Source: Muricauda sp. MAR_2010_75
GTDB taxonomy: Bacteria > Bacteroidota > Bacteroidia > Flavobacteriales > Flavobacteriaceae
Length of the DNA stretch: 64,000 nt
Assembly: GCF_000745185.1 (NCBI RefSeq)
Contig: NZ_JQNJ01000001.1
Location: 829,501-893,500, forward strand
Direction: 5' to 3'
A program made the translations under genes and the position numbers. Under the pieces are notes generated by a model, which saw nothing but the letters and a program-made list of their open reading frames with translations, was not told the DNA's origin and ran no database searches. The stretch's first letter is position 1. Each line of letters opens with the position of its first letter. Shown here one piece after another: positions 32,421 through 42,170 of the stretch.

Positions 32421-33677
32421 TTAGTCCAGCCCTATCTGGCTGATGAGCTTAATGTCGTTGTCCAAATACTCATATTGATACAGCACGCCATCCCCTACCA
32501 TGATCAGATGATTTTCCAGAGGAATCACATCAAACGTAACAATATTTTCAAAATGATTTAACTCGATCAAGTCATTGATATCGGTTTTATCATAGACCTT
32601 GAGCCCAGAATCACCATCGCAAACAAACAGCTTCTCGTCCTTGATTCCCAAACCGTAGGGACCATCCATGGGATATTGGACCGCCAATTCTGGATTTTCA
32701 ATGTCTGAAATATCCACAATGAACAACCCGCTTTCGGTGGCACCGCACCAGTTGCCCCCTCTTAGAGTTACATACGCGTAGTCGCCATCCACCACAACGG
32801 GATCGCAGGCTGTGCCGTGCTGAAATTCCGAAATCAAGGAGGGCACTGCTGGGTCTGTTATGTCATAAATGTACATCCCACGCATACTGCCCAAAAACAA
32901 ATAGGTACCGTTGTAAAAAATGGTCTCAATGTCGAATCCAGCATAAACATCGTCCAAATTCTGTGGGTTTTCCAAATCGGAAATATTGAACACATTAATA
33001 TTATGGCTGTCCACAGCGTAGAGATAATCCTCTACAATCTTAAAACGGGCCAAAGAACCCCCTTGCCCGGTACCACCTGAAGCATCATTGGCAAGCGCAA
33101 AGTCTTCCATAAAAATAACACCGCCATTTTGTTGCTCAACTTCAGATTTAAGTCTGCGCTCTGTACTGGTCTCCCAACCGATGATCATCTCCGTATCATA
33201 ATTAACATCTCCATTTTCCACTAAATCGGCTTCAAACGGAAAGAAAATATTTCCGTAGAGCACATTTTCCAGTCGATTGACCAAGGAAATATTGTTAATG
33301 TCAGAAATATCAATTACCACCAAATCCATAAGACTATCTGCGTAGAGATAATCGTCCTTCACTGAAATATCCACGTTTCCAGGAATAGTGATAAAGGCTA
33401 TCTTAACAGGTTGCTCAGGATTGCTATTGTCAATTACATGAATACCTTGATACATGTCATTGATGAAAATGTAGTCTTGGTAGGTATAGACCTTTCCAGA
33501 TTCGTGAATAGGTCGTGGAGCGATAATATCCACACTAGTGGCAAATTCCGCCTTGTCAATTATCAGCGGGCGTGCAACGATGTAATCGGCATATTCACCA
33601 TCAGGCTCATCATTGTTGTCGCAGGAGATAAAAAAAAGTGTGGTCAGGGAAAACAGGAATAGAATTTTCTTTTTCAT
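32421..33677 (-). CDS. LVIVD-repeat surface lipoprotein
   Basis: 418 residues. Lipoprotein signal MKKKILFLFSLTTLFFISC with lipobox FISC (Cys19) followed by DNNDEPDGE, an acidic start that favours export to the outer membrane or surface. The rest is a beta-propeller-like array of LVIVD-type repeats: GIHVIDNSNPEQPVKIA, DLVVIDISDINNISLVN, NVFNISDLENPQNLD, GMYIYDITDPAVPSLIS and GLFIVDISDIENPELAVQ. Members are thought to bind or recognise surface ligands; activity is unknown. It is a single-gene unit with its own terminator. I see no gene in 33678-33926. Confidence 0.88.
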   Translation of the reverse strand: MKKKILFLFSLTTLFFISCDNNDEPDGEYADYIVARPLIIDKAEFATSVDIIAPRPIHESGKVYTYQDYIFINDMYQGIHVIDNSNPEQPVKIAFITIPGNVDISVKDDYLYADSLMDLVVIDISDINNISLVNRLENVLYGNIFFPFEADLVENGDVNYDTEMIIGWETSTERRLKSEVEQQNGGVIFMEDFALANDASGGTGQGGSLARFKIVEDYLYAVDSHNINVFNISDLENPQNLDDVYAGFDIETIFYNGTYLFLGSMRGMYIYDITDPAVPSLISEFQHGTACDPVVVDGDYAYVTLRGGNWCGATESGLFIVDISDIENPELAVQYPMDGPYGLGIKDEKLFVCDGDSGLKVYDKTDINDLIELNHFENIVTFDVIPLENHLIMVGDGVLYQYEYLDNDIKLISQIGLD

Positions 33678-33892
33678 GTGCGTTTGTTTTTTGGATAAAT
33701 CTTTCCTTTTAGATAGATGATTTTAAACTAAGTTGCGTCAGAAGACCACTGAAGATTATAAAATTGAAAAAATATCACTGCTTCAAATTACTCCTATTTA
33801 GCAACTTACATCATTTTTATTTTCTGAATGCACTTGGGGAGATGTTTTATCCTTCCTACAAAACAAATATTTCTGTTTACTTAAAATTTAAG

Positions 33893-33900
33893 TATTTTTG
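33893..33900 (+). promoter_or_regulatory. -7 box TATTTTTG before the FkbM methyltransferase gene
   Basis: Exact match to TANNTTTG, 26 bp before the TTG start; the -33 box is poor. Confidence 0.4.
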
Positions 33901-33926
33901 ACAATGTTCAGCCTCCACTAAAATTT

Positions 33927-34829
33927 TTGAGGTTGAACATTTTTAGAAAAATTACAAGGAGGTACAAAAAAACGATTTGGAGAAGTCTTACGTTCTTTAG
34001 AAAATCGATAACCATTTCTACCCATCAAGGTGTTTTCACCTTACCTCCCGGTTCAAAAGATCCAATATCAAAATCTCTTTACATAAATAAAGGTTATGAG
34101 TTTGGCTTTGTCAACGATGTTATGAAGTTTTTACAGGATGCTAAATATTTCAATAAAGGGGAAGGCACAATAGTAGATGTTGGAGCAAACAATGGCGTAA
34201 TCTCTATAGGTGCATTGACAAATGGGGAGGTGTCTAATGCTATTGCCATTGAACCCGATATCAACAATTTTTCTGTGCTTACCCATAATATTAAACAAAA
34301 TAATCTTGAGCATGCTTTCAAGACCTTGAATTATGCAGTATCGGATAATGCATCTATTCTGCAATTGGAAATAAGCAAATCCAATTTGGGGGATCACCGA
34401 ATTCAGAAACCAACATCTACAAGGGAACTGTTCAAGGAATCCAAAAGAAAAGTAGTAGATGTTAAAAGCGACACACTGGATAATCTTCTCAAGGATATTG
34501 ACCCTAACAACATTTCTTTAGTATGGGTTGATGTTCAAGGACACGAGGGTTATGTTTTTCAAGGTGCTCAAAAAATCCTTTCCTACGGTATTCCAGTTGT
34601 TTCAGAAATCTGGCCCTATGGAATAGAACGATCAGGGATGTCTCAGCAACAATTTTGTGACATTGTCTCAGCTCAATGGACTTATTTTTGGGTAAGGCGA
34701 AAGACAGGTTTTGTCCAATATTCCGTAACAGATTTTCATGAATTTCTAGAAGAACTTGGAGGCGATGGTGACTTCAATAACGTGATTTTTACCGCTAAGT
34801 TGATTTCAAATCAGCATTCCCGCCCATAA
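33927..34829 (+). CDS. FkbM-family SAM-dependent methyltransferase
   Basis: 300 residues. The Rossmann core has IVDVGANNGVISIGAL (SAM-binding motif I) near residue 77, AIEPDINNFSVLTHNIKQN (motif II), and SLVWVDVQGHEGYVFQGAQKIL (motif IV), as in FkbM methyltransferases that O-methylate glycans or other small molecules. No ATG start is in frame: the frame opens with TTG at 33927 (or TTG 33933), after a strongly basic N-terminus. An out-of-frame ATG at 33904 opens only a 5-codon reading frame. The gene stands alone, is visibly AT-richer than its neighbours, and has no sugar-synthesis neighbours, so transfer is possible. The acceptor is unknown. Confidence 0.85.
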   Translation: MRLNIFRKITRRYKKTIWRSLTFFRKSITISTHQGVFTLPPGSKDPISKSLYINKGYEFGFVNDVMKFLQDAKYFNKGEGTIVDVGANNGVISIGALTNGEVSNAIAIEPDINNFSVLTHNIKQNNLEHAFKTLNYAVSDNASILQLEISKSNLGDHRIQKPTSTRELFKESKRKVVDVKSDTLDNLLKDIDPNNISLVWVDVQGHEGYVFQGAQKILSYGIPVVSEIWPYGIERSGMSQQQFCDIVSAQWTYFWVRRKTGFVQYSVTDFHEFLEELGGDGDFNNVIFTAKLISNQHSRP

Positions 34830-34868
34830 AGACTAAGCCTTTCAATTATCAATAAATTTACTGCCAAA

Positions 34869-34900
34869 TTGTCACTAAAATGGAATAAGCACTATCTTTG
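34869..34900 (+). promoter_or_regulatory. promoter of miaB (TTG-N21-TATCTTTG)
   Basis: TTG at 34869-34871 and TATCTTTG at 34893-34900 with 21 bp between them match the flavobacterial -33/-7 pattern, 18 bp before the miaB ATG. Confidence 0.6.
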
Positions 34901-34917
34901 CAGCCCATTGCACGAAT

Positions 34918-36381
34918 ATGATAAAGGACGAAAGCGTAGAAAAAATAATAGACGAAAGCCAGCAAGGAAGCACTTTGGCTCTGGAGAATAACGACAAGAA
35001 CACCCGTAAGCTCTATATTGAAAGTTATGGGTGCCAGATGAATTTTTCCGATAGTGAAATCGTCGCCTCCATTTTGGCCAAGGAAGGATTCAACACCACC
35101 CAAATCTTGGATGAGGCCGACTTGGTTCTGGTGAACACCTGTTCCATCCGTGAAAAGGCGGAGCAGACCGTTCGCAAGCGCTTGGAAAAATTCAATGCGG
35201 TCAAAAAAACCAACCCTGGAATGAAGGTGGGCGTGTTGGGTTGTATGGCAGAACGGTTGAAAAGCAAATTCCTGGAAGAGGAAAAAATAGTGGACATGGT
35301 CGTGGGGCCCGATGCTTATAAAGACCTGCCCAACCTTATCCAAGAAATTGATGAAGGTCGCAATGCCGTGAACGTTATCCTTTCCAAGGACGAAACTTAT
35401 GGTGATGTTGCTCCAGTGCGTTTGAATTCCAATGGCGTAACGGCTTTTGTGTCCATTACTCGTGGTTGTGATAATATGTGTACCTTCTGTGTGGTGCCCT
35501 TTACCCGGGGACGGGAGCGTAGCCGTGACCCCCAGTCCATTTTACAGGAAGTGAACGATCTTTGGGAACGAGGCTTTAAAGAAGTGACCCTTTTGGGGCA
35601 AAATGTGGATAGTTACCTCTGGTACGGCGGTGGATTGAAAAAGGATTTTGAAAAGGCTTCTGATATACAGAAGGCCACTTCGGTGAATTTTGCCAAACTT
35701 TTGGAACTGGTGGCCGAGGCGCAGCCCAAAATGCGTATCCGGTTTTCCACATCCAATCCACAGGACATGACCTTGGATGTCATCGAGTCCATGGCCAAAT
35801 ATGAAAATATCTGCAACTACATCCATTTGCCCGTGCAAAGTGGAAGTAATCGAATTTTAAAGGCGATGAACCGCCTGCATACCCGTGAGGAATATTTTGA
35901 GCTCATTGACAACATCCGAAAAATCATTCCCGATTGTGCCATAAGTCAGGATATGATTTCGGGCTTCCCCACCGAAACCGAAGAGGACCATCAAGACACC
36001 TTGAGTTTGATGGAATATGTGAAGTACGACTTCGGTTTCATGTTCGCCTATTCGGAACGTCCCGGAACGCTCGCCGAACGAAAATTGGAAGATGACATTC
36101 CCGAGGCGACCAAAAAAAGACGTTTGCAGGAAATCATCGAAATACAGCAAAAGCATAGCCATTATCGCACCCAACAACATTTGGGCAAAACCGAAGAAGT
36201 CCTGATCGAGGGCACTTCCAAAAAATCCGATGCCCATTGGATGGGTCGTAATTCGCAAAACACTGTAGTGGTCTTCCCAAAAGAACACTATAAAGTGGGT
36301 GATTTTGTCAATGTAAAAATCAATGAATGCACCTCCGCCACTTTGATTGGCGAAGCAGTGGGGCATTCAAAAAATAATTAA
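34918..36381 (+). CDS. miaB: tRNA-2-methylthio-N6-dimethylallyladenosine synthase MiaB
   Basis: 487 residues. MiaB adds a methylthio group to i6A37 of tRNAs reading UNN codons. The N-terminal cluster domain has the three cysteines C39 (ESYGCQMN), C75 (NTCSIRE) and C109 (GVLGCMAE); the radical-SAM domain has C184, C188 and C191 (CDNMCTFC); the C-terminal TRAM domain ends the protein ([18 protein letters not shown]). Motifs GRERSR and LLGQNVDSY are specific for MiaB rather than RimO or MtaB. The N-terminus is about 30 residues longer than many homologues. First gene of the plus-strand block through groEL. Confidence 0.97.
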   Translation: MIKDESVEKIIDESQQGSTLALENNDKNTRKLYIESYGCQMNFSDSEIVASILAKEGFNTTQILDEADLVLVNTCSIREKAEQTVRKRLEKFNAVKKTNPGMKVGVLGCMAERLKSKFLEEEKIVDMVVGPDAYKDLPNLIQEIDEGRNAVNVILSKDETYGDVAPVRLNSNGVTAFVSITRGCDNMCTFCVVPFTRGRERSRDPQSILQEVNDLWERGFKEVTLLGQNVDSYLWYGGGLKKDFEKASDIQKATSVNFAKLLELVAEAQPKMRIRFSTSNPQDMTLDVIESMAKYENICNYIHLPVQSGSNRILKAMNRLHTREEYFELIDNIRKIIPDCAISQDMISGFPTETEEDHQDTLSLMEYVKYDFGFMFAYSERPGTLAERKLEDDIPEATKKRRLQEIIEIQQKHSHYRTQQHLGKTEEVLIEGTSKKSDAHWMGRNSQNTVVVFPKEHYKVGDFVNVKINECTSATLIGEAVGHSKNN

Positions 36382-36389
36382 TAATCGTT

Positions 36390-36480
36390 TGTCATTCCGC
36401 ACCGTGCTACGACTATGGTCAGCATTCATGCGGAATCCAAATTAAAACATAAAGATTCCTGCCTCCGCAGGAATAACATA
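36390..36480. repeat. interspersed inverted-repeat element between miaB and the sigma-54 activator gene
   Basis: Two nested palindromic parts: ATTCCGCA (36395-36402) with TGCGGAAT near 36430, and ATTCCTGC-CTCC-GCAGGAAT around 36453-36474. The wording (GTCATTCC, TGCGGAATCC, ATTCCTGC) recalls, from memory, short intergenic repeats common in flavobacteria; copy number elsewhere in the genome cannot be seen here. The element ends at the next ATG (36482). Confidence 0.65.
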
Positions 36481-36481
36481 A

Positions 36482-37756
36482 ATGGAAAGTATTCAATCAA
36501 TAAAACAGCGGTTCGAGCTAATTGGTAACGACGTAAAGCTCAACCGTGCCATAGAAAAGGCCATGCAGGTGGCCCCTACGGACATTTCGGTGTTGGTGAC
36601 CGGGGAAAGTGGGGTTGGTAAAGAAGCAATTCCTAAAATCATCCATTCCCTATCGCACCGCAAACACGCCAAATATATTGCCGTAAACTGCGGCGCTATC
36701 CCCGAGGGAACCATAGACAGTGAACTGTTTGGTCACGAAAAAGGAGCTTTTACTGGAGCCACACAGACCCGTAGTGGGTATTTTGAGGTAGCCGACGGCG
36801 GAACCATATTCTTGGATGAAGTAGGGGAACTTCCATTAACGACCCAAGTGCGATTGCTCAGAGTTTTGGAAAATGGCGAATTTCTTAAAGTAGGCTCTTC
36901 CCAAGTGCAGAAAACCGATGTACGCATTGTGGCCGCTACCAACATCAATATGTTCGAGGCCATTAAAAATGAAAAATTCAGGGAAGATTTGTACTACCGA
37001 TTGAGCACAGTGGAAATCAATATCCCACCACTTCGCGAGCGGCAGGACGATATTCATTTGCTGTTCCGAAAATTCGCTTCGGATTTTGGCCAGAAATATA
37101 AAATGCCCACCATCCGCTTGGAAGATGATGCCGTCCATTTACTTACAAAATATCGTTGGCCTGGAAACATTAGACAACTCCGGAACATTGCCGAGCAAAT
37201 TTCGGTGCTAGAGGAAAACAGAATCATCTCGGCCACCACCTTGAACAGCTATTTGCCCAATGCAAGTACTTCCAATCTACCCGCGGTGGTCGGGCAGACC
37301 AAAAAGGAAGGGGACTTTAGCAACGAAAGGGAGATTTTGTATAAGGTGTTGTTCGACATGAAAGGTGACCTCAACGATTTGAAAAAACTCACCTTGGAAC
37401 TATTAAAGCACGACAATTCTGAAAAGGTGCAGGAAGAAAATGAAACCTTGATCCGAAAAATTTACGGAAATAAGGAAGAAGAGGACATAGAAGCTGAAGA
37501 AAGCAGTATGGCCGAAGTTCTCCATTTACCCGAACCTGTGGTGGAAAAGCCAGTGAGCATTCCCCAGCCACAAGAAGACCGCTATCATTTTGCCGAGGAA
37601 ATTGAAGAAGAAGAAACCCTATCTTTACAAGAAAAGGAAATAGAACTCATAAAAAAATCGCTGGAGCGCAATCGTGGAAAACGAAAAGCCGCAGCTGCCG
37701 AATTGGGGATTTCCGAACGGACTTTGTATCGAAAAATAAAACAATACGATTTGTAA
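36482..37756 (+). CDS. sigma-54-dependent transcriptional activator without receiver domain
   Basis: 424 residues. The AAA+ domain starts at residue 12, with Walker A GESGVGKE (41-48), the sigma-54 contact loop GAFTGA (88-93), Walker B GTIFLDEVGELP, sensor REDLYYRLSTVEINIPPLRER, and arginine-finger/sensor II YRWPGNIRQLRN. After a long acidic low-complexity linker (about 270-380) a Fis-type helix-turn-helix closes the protein (RKAAAAELGISERTLYRKIKQYDL). There is no N-terminal receiver or PAS domain, so control is probably by expression level or a partner acting on the AAA+ domain. It lies upstream of lptE and of a groES gene whose promoter looks sigma-54-type. Confidence 0.95.
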   Translation: MESIQSIKQRFELIGNDVKLNRAIEKAMQVAPTDISVLVTGESGVGKEAIPKIIHSLSHRKHAKYIAVNCGAIPEGTIDSELFGHEKGAFTGATQTRSGYFEVADGGTIFLDEVGELPLTTQVRLLRVLENGEFLKVGSSQVQKTDVRIVAATNINMFEAIKNEKFREDLYYRLSTVEINIPPLRERQDDIHLLFRKFASDFGQKYKMPTIRLEDDAVHLLTKYRWPGNIRQLRNIAEQISVLEENRIISATTLNSYLPNASTSNLPAVVGQTKKEGDFSNEREILYKVLFDMKGDLNDLKKLTLELLKHDNSEKVQEENETLIRKIYGNKEEEDIEAEESSMAEVLHLPEPVVEKPVSIPQPQEDRYHFAEEIEEEETLSLQEKEIELIKKSLERNRGKRKAAAAELGISERTLYRKIKQYDL

Positions 37757-37778
37757 ATTGCCAACTTTAGTGCACGAA

Positions 37779-38306
37779 ATGAAAATGAAAAGAAAAAATG
37801 GTTTTAAGGTTGGACTGCTTACATTGGTCCTGAGTTTGTACGGTTGCGGTGCCTATAATTTTTCTGGAGCCGATATTGGAACCGCCACGACGTTTCAGGT
37901 AAATTTCTTCCAGAATTATGCGGATCAGACTCCAAGATCGGTTATTGTTCCTGGTTTGGACCGTGACTTTACCTTGGCTTTGCAGGATATGATCAATAAT
38001 CTTACCAGTCTATCCCTCACGGGAAGCAACGGAGATTTGTTGTACGAAGGGGAAATTGTGGAATACAAAGTGGTGCCCATGACAGCAACGGCGGATCAGC
38101 GGACTGCACAAAACCGACTTACCATGAGCGTCAATGTTCGGTTTTTTAACAACACCAAGGAAGATGCGGATTTTGAACGTCGTTTTTCCTTTTTCTATGA
38201 TTTTGATGCGGCGGCTTCATTAACATCGATTCAGGCGGTGGCGCACGAAGAGATTTTTGAACGGCTCACCCAAGATATTTTTAATGCCTCCTTGGGAAAT
38301 TGGTAG
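37779..38306 (+). CDS. lptE: LptE-family LPS-assembly lipoprotein
   Basis: 175 residues from ATG 37779 (a TTG at 37758 opens a longer frame). Signal peptide with lipobox LYGC (Cys23). The body fits the LptE/RlpB family of Bacteroidota (GAYNFSGADIGTATTFQVNFFQNYADQ ... FTLALQDMINNLTSLSL ... GEIVEYKVVPMTATAD), with the conserved VNFFQN and A-QRTAQNRLTMSV segments. LptE sits in the outer membrane with LptD and helps insert lipopolysaccharide. Start lies 22 bp after the sigma-54 activator stop. I am confident of the family; its plug role rests on known LptE proteins. Confidence 0.88.
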   Translation: MKMKRKNGFKVGLLTLVLSLYGCGAYNFSGADIGTATTFQVNFFQNYADQTPRSVIVPGLDRDFTLALQDMINNLTSLSLTGSNGDLLYEGEIVEYKVVPMTATADQRTAQNRLTMSVNVRFFNNTKEDADFERRFSFFYDFDAAASLTSIQAVAHEEIFERLTQDIFNASLGNW

Positions 38307-38311
38307 ATTTT

Positions 38312-39232
38312 ATGAACGTATCGGATTTTATACAGATTCTTCAAAACTCGAACACCATCCTATCCCCAAAACAAACGCGGGAACTGGAAGATATGATTGA
38401 GGAGTATCCCTATTTTCAAGCAGCACGCGCATTGCATTTAAAGGGGCTGAAAAATCTCGATAGCTATAAATACAACAACGCCTTAAAAGTTACAGCCGCC
38501 CATACTGCGGACAGGGATGTACTTTTTGATTACATCACATCACAGGAATTCGTTCAAAACAATATTGCCGACACCATTGCCGGGCGACGGTCAAAACTGG
38601 AAGAGCAAGATGCCATTTCCGAAGAAATTGAACCCAGTGAAACAATAAAGGCCATGTTGGTTGAGGCCGAAGAAGTGGCACTTCCCCAAAACATTCAGGA
38701 TGCGGAGCAGATATTGAACCCTACATTGTTCAAATCCAAAACTCCTGAAAAACCCAATGCGGAAAAAGAAAATAAAAAAGAAGAACCTGCACCTATCAAG
38801 GCCAAGGAAGAAACCACTCCTGAAACCGATTTAAAATTGGGCAAGCCCATTCCCTTTACCAAAAAGGAAAAACACTCCTTTACGGAATGGTTGCAACTGA
38901 CCTCCAAAACTTCAGAGCAAGAACCCGAGGAGGATGTAATGGAGGAACTGGAAAAGAAGAAAAAATTTGACCTTTTGGACAAGTTTCTCGAAAAGAATCC
39001 AAAGATTGTGCCGGCCGAAAACACAAAAGCAAATGTGGACATAAAGGCATCAACGAAGTTCGATAAAAACGAGCTGATGACCGAAACGTTGGCCAAGGTT
39101 TACCTAGAACAAAAAAAGTACAAAAAGGCCATCCAAGCCTTTAAAATATTGAGTTTGAAATATCCAGAAAAAAGTGGTTTCTTTGCAGACCAAATTCGGG
39201 CGGTGAAGAAGCTGCAGAAAGAAAAAGAATAA
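38312..39232 (+). CDS. hypothetical protein with TPR-like C-terminus
   Basis: 306 residues from ATG 38312 (the frame starts earlier with TTG 38300). Residues 1-75 are helical (IEEYPYFQAARALHLKGLKNLDSYKYNNALKVTAAHTAD), then a long Lys/Glu/Pro-rich low-complexity linker (about 130-185), and near the end a TPR-like helix pair (TETLAKVYLEQKKYKKAIQAFKILSLKYPEKSGFFADQI). No signal peptide. The pattern is a scaffold or chaperone-type protein; no activity can be named. It lies between lptE (6 bp) and secG (8 bp), so it is in the same operon and may act at the envelope. Confidence 0.8.
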   Translation: MNVSDFIQILQNSNTILSPKQTRELEDMIEEYPYFQAARALHLKGLKNLDSYKYNNALKVTAAHTADRDVLFDYITSQEFVQNNIADTIAGRRSKLEEQDAISEEIEPSETIKAMLVEAEEVALPQNIQDAEQILNPTLFKSKTPEKPNAEKENKKEEPAPIKAKEETTPETDLKLGKPIPFTKKEKHSFTEWLQLTSKTSEQEPEEDVMEELEKKKKFDLLDKFLEKNPKIVPAENTKANVDIKASTKFDKNELMTETLAKVYLEQKKYKKAIQAFKILSLKYPEKSGFFADQIRAVKKLQKEKE

Positions 39233-39240
39233 GATAAAAA

Positions 39241-39609
39241 ATGAGCACGTTTACAATTTTTTTGATATTGATCATTATCGTGTGCCTTTTGTTGGTCTTG
39301 GTCATTATGGTCCAAAACCCTAAAGGAGGTGGATTGTCCTCGTCTTTCGGAGGCGGTGGAAACCAAGTTGTGGGAGGTGTAAAAAAGACCGGCGACTTTT
39401 TGGACAAAAGTACCTGGACCCTGGCCACCCTATTAATTGTATTGATTCTTTTGTCCAACGTTTCCCTCAAGGGAAGTTACAGTCAAGCAGATTCAAAATT
39501 GTTACAGGGCGATGATACGGAAGCCACAGTTCCGGAAACAGTGCCCGAGGAAGTTCCCGAGCAACTTCCACCTGCTGACAGTTCCGATCCAACGGACACC
39601 ATCAATTAA
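39241..39609 (+). CDS. secG: preprotein translocase subunit SecG
   Basis: 122 residues. SecG joins SecYE in the inner-membrane translocon. Two transmembrane helices (about 3-25 and 58-78) flank the conserved loop VIMVQNPKGGGLSSSFGGGG, the strongest SecG signature. The last 35 residues are an acidic, Pro/Glu/Thr-rich tail (PETVPEEVPEQLPPADSSD), longer than in E. coli but not rare in Bacteroidota. A strong terminator follows. Confidence 0.95.
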   Translation: MSTFTIFLILIIIVCLLLVLVIMVQNPKGGGLSSSFGGGGNQVVGGVKKTGDFLDKSTWTLATLLIVLILLSNVSLKGSYSQADSKLLQGDDTEATVPETVPEEVPEQLPPADSSDPTDTIN

Positions 39610-39625
39610 TAATGACAAAGCAAAC

Positions 39626-39665
39626 AAAAATGCCAGCTTGAATGACAAGCTGGCATTTTTGTTTT
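39626..39665 (+). terminator. rho-independent terminator after secG
   Basis: AAAAATGCCAGCTTG and CAAGCTGGCATTTTT form a perfect 15-bp stem with a 5-base loop (39626-39660), with more T after it. It ends the miaB-secG block and isolates groES. Confidence 0.92.
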
Positions 39666-39688
39666 CCAGAATGTCAGTTTTTGGGCAT

Positions 39689-39704
39689 TGGCACAATTTC
39701 TGCC
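39689..39704 (+). promoter_or_regulatory. candidate sigma-54 (-24/-12) promoter of groESL
   Basis: TGGCACAATTTCTGCC fits the -24/-12 consensus TGGCAC-N5-TTGC: GG at 39690-39691 and GC at 39702-39703 are separated by exactly 10 bp, and only one of the four -12 bases differs. Transcription would start near 39715, 35 bp before groES. No TANNTTTG box or CIRCE repeat is seen in the 85 bp between the secG terminator and groES. The same bases also form TGGCA-N7-TGCCA, so a palindromic operator is the alternative. Confidence 0.6.
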
Positions 39705-39749
39705 ACTTGTTTCGAGAATTTTTAAAACAAATACCTAAAAATTATAAAT

Positions 39750-40028
39750 ATGGCTAAAGTTAATATCAAACCATTGGCAGACAGGGTTCTTATTGAGCCA
39801 CTACAGGCCGAGACCAAAACTGCCTCCGGTATCATCATCCCGGACAACGCAAAGGAAAAACCTCAAAAAGGCAACGTTGTAGCCGTTGGACCCGGAACCA
39901 AAGATGAAAAAGTGACCGTTAAAGTTGGTGATACTGTTCTTTATGGAAAATATGCCGGCACCGAACTAAAATTGGACGGGACCGACTATTTGATGATGCG
40001 CGAAAGCGATATTTTGGCAATAGTATAA
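39750..40028 (+). CDS. groES: co-chaperonin GroES
   Basis: 92 residues forming the seven-fold lid of GroEL. Typical GroES sequence: [48 protein letters not shown], the mobile loop [14 protein letters not shown], and the end [25 protein letters not shown]. The 117-bp gap to groEL has no terminator, so the two are probably one operon. Confidence 0.98.
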   Translation: MAKVNIKPLADRVLIEPLQAETKTASGIIIPDNAKEKPQKGNVVAVGPGTKDEKVTVKVGDTVLYGKYAGTELKLDGTDYLMMRESDILAIV

Positions 40029-40121
40029 CGGAAAATTCCAAAAAAACCAATAATCAAAATCCAAAGCAATCCCCTTTAATGCTTCCAACATGGAATTTGG
40101 GAATTGAGTTTTGGAAATTAA

Positions 40122-41777
<1,656 letters not shown>

Positions 41778-41805
41778 TATCCATTATATTCGGATTAAAA
41801 ATAGG

Positions 41806-41836
41806 AACGCCCCGATTTGCATCGGGGCGTTTTCTT
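41806..41836 (+). terminator. rho-independent terminator after groEL
   Basis: AACGCCCCGAT and ATCGGGGCGTT form an 11-bp stem with a 4-base loop (41806-41831), followed by TTTCTTTTTA. Confidence 0.92.
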
Positions 41837-41876
41837 TTTATCTCGTTGTAGGATTCCGGAGAACCCAAAAACCAAG

Positions 41877-41972
41877 TTACTTCTTCTTACCAGTAGCTTG
41901 GGTAGTCTTCTTTGCATTTGGCTTAACGGCCTTAGCAGGAGATGACTTTCCAGTTGACTTCGCTTGTTTCAT
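41877..41972 (-). CDS. 31-residue lysine/alanine-rich basic peptide (putative)
   Basis: A complete small frame on the minus strand from ATG (complement of 41970-41972) to TAA. The product has 10 Lys, 5 Ala, several Ser/Thr/Gly/Pro, and no acidic or aromatic residues (start MKQAKSTGKSSPAKAVK, end KKTTQATGKKK). This composition resembles histone-H1-like DNA-binding tails such as those of Bacteroidota Hc1-like proteins and the end of TopA in this window. It could be an independent nucleoid peptide or an RNA-binding tail. The surrounding 340-bp gap (41832-42170) has no other gene. I am unsure it is expressed. Confidence 0.45.
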   Translation of the reverse strand: MKQAKSTGKSSPAKAVKPNAKKTTQATGKKK

Positions 41973-42170
41973 GAGTCAAATAAATTTAAAACTGAAGTAA
42001 ATGTATTTCAGATTTGAATCCATAGATTTTATTTGGCTAAATATTAACTAAAAAACCACATGCTTTTTTACTCAAAAAATGCCGTCGGTATTGTTCAGGC
42101 TGCTCTTGGTCTAAAACTTTCGGCATTCCATCTCTTTTGGATTACTTTCTAAGAATCAAAATCACACAAA

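Noticed and set aside
36390..36480. Possible CRISPR-like repeats
   Set aside because: Only nested palindromes with no regular spacing, no repeated unit of 25-40 bp and no cas genes.
39610..39749. CIRCE element for HrcA control of groES
   Set aside because: No TTAGCACTC-N9-GAGTGCTAA-like repeat is present; the only inverted repeat is TGGCA-N7-TGCCA.
41973..42170. Inverted AATGCCG...CGGCATT pair before the chitinase gene as a terminator or operator
   Set aside because: The loop is about 35 bases, there is no T run, and the arms are only 7 bp; too weak to list as a feature.
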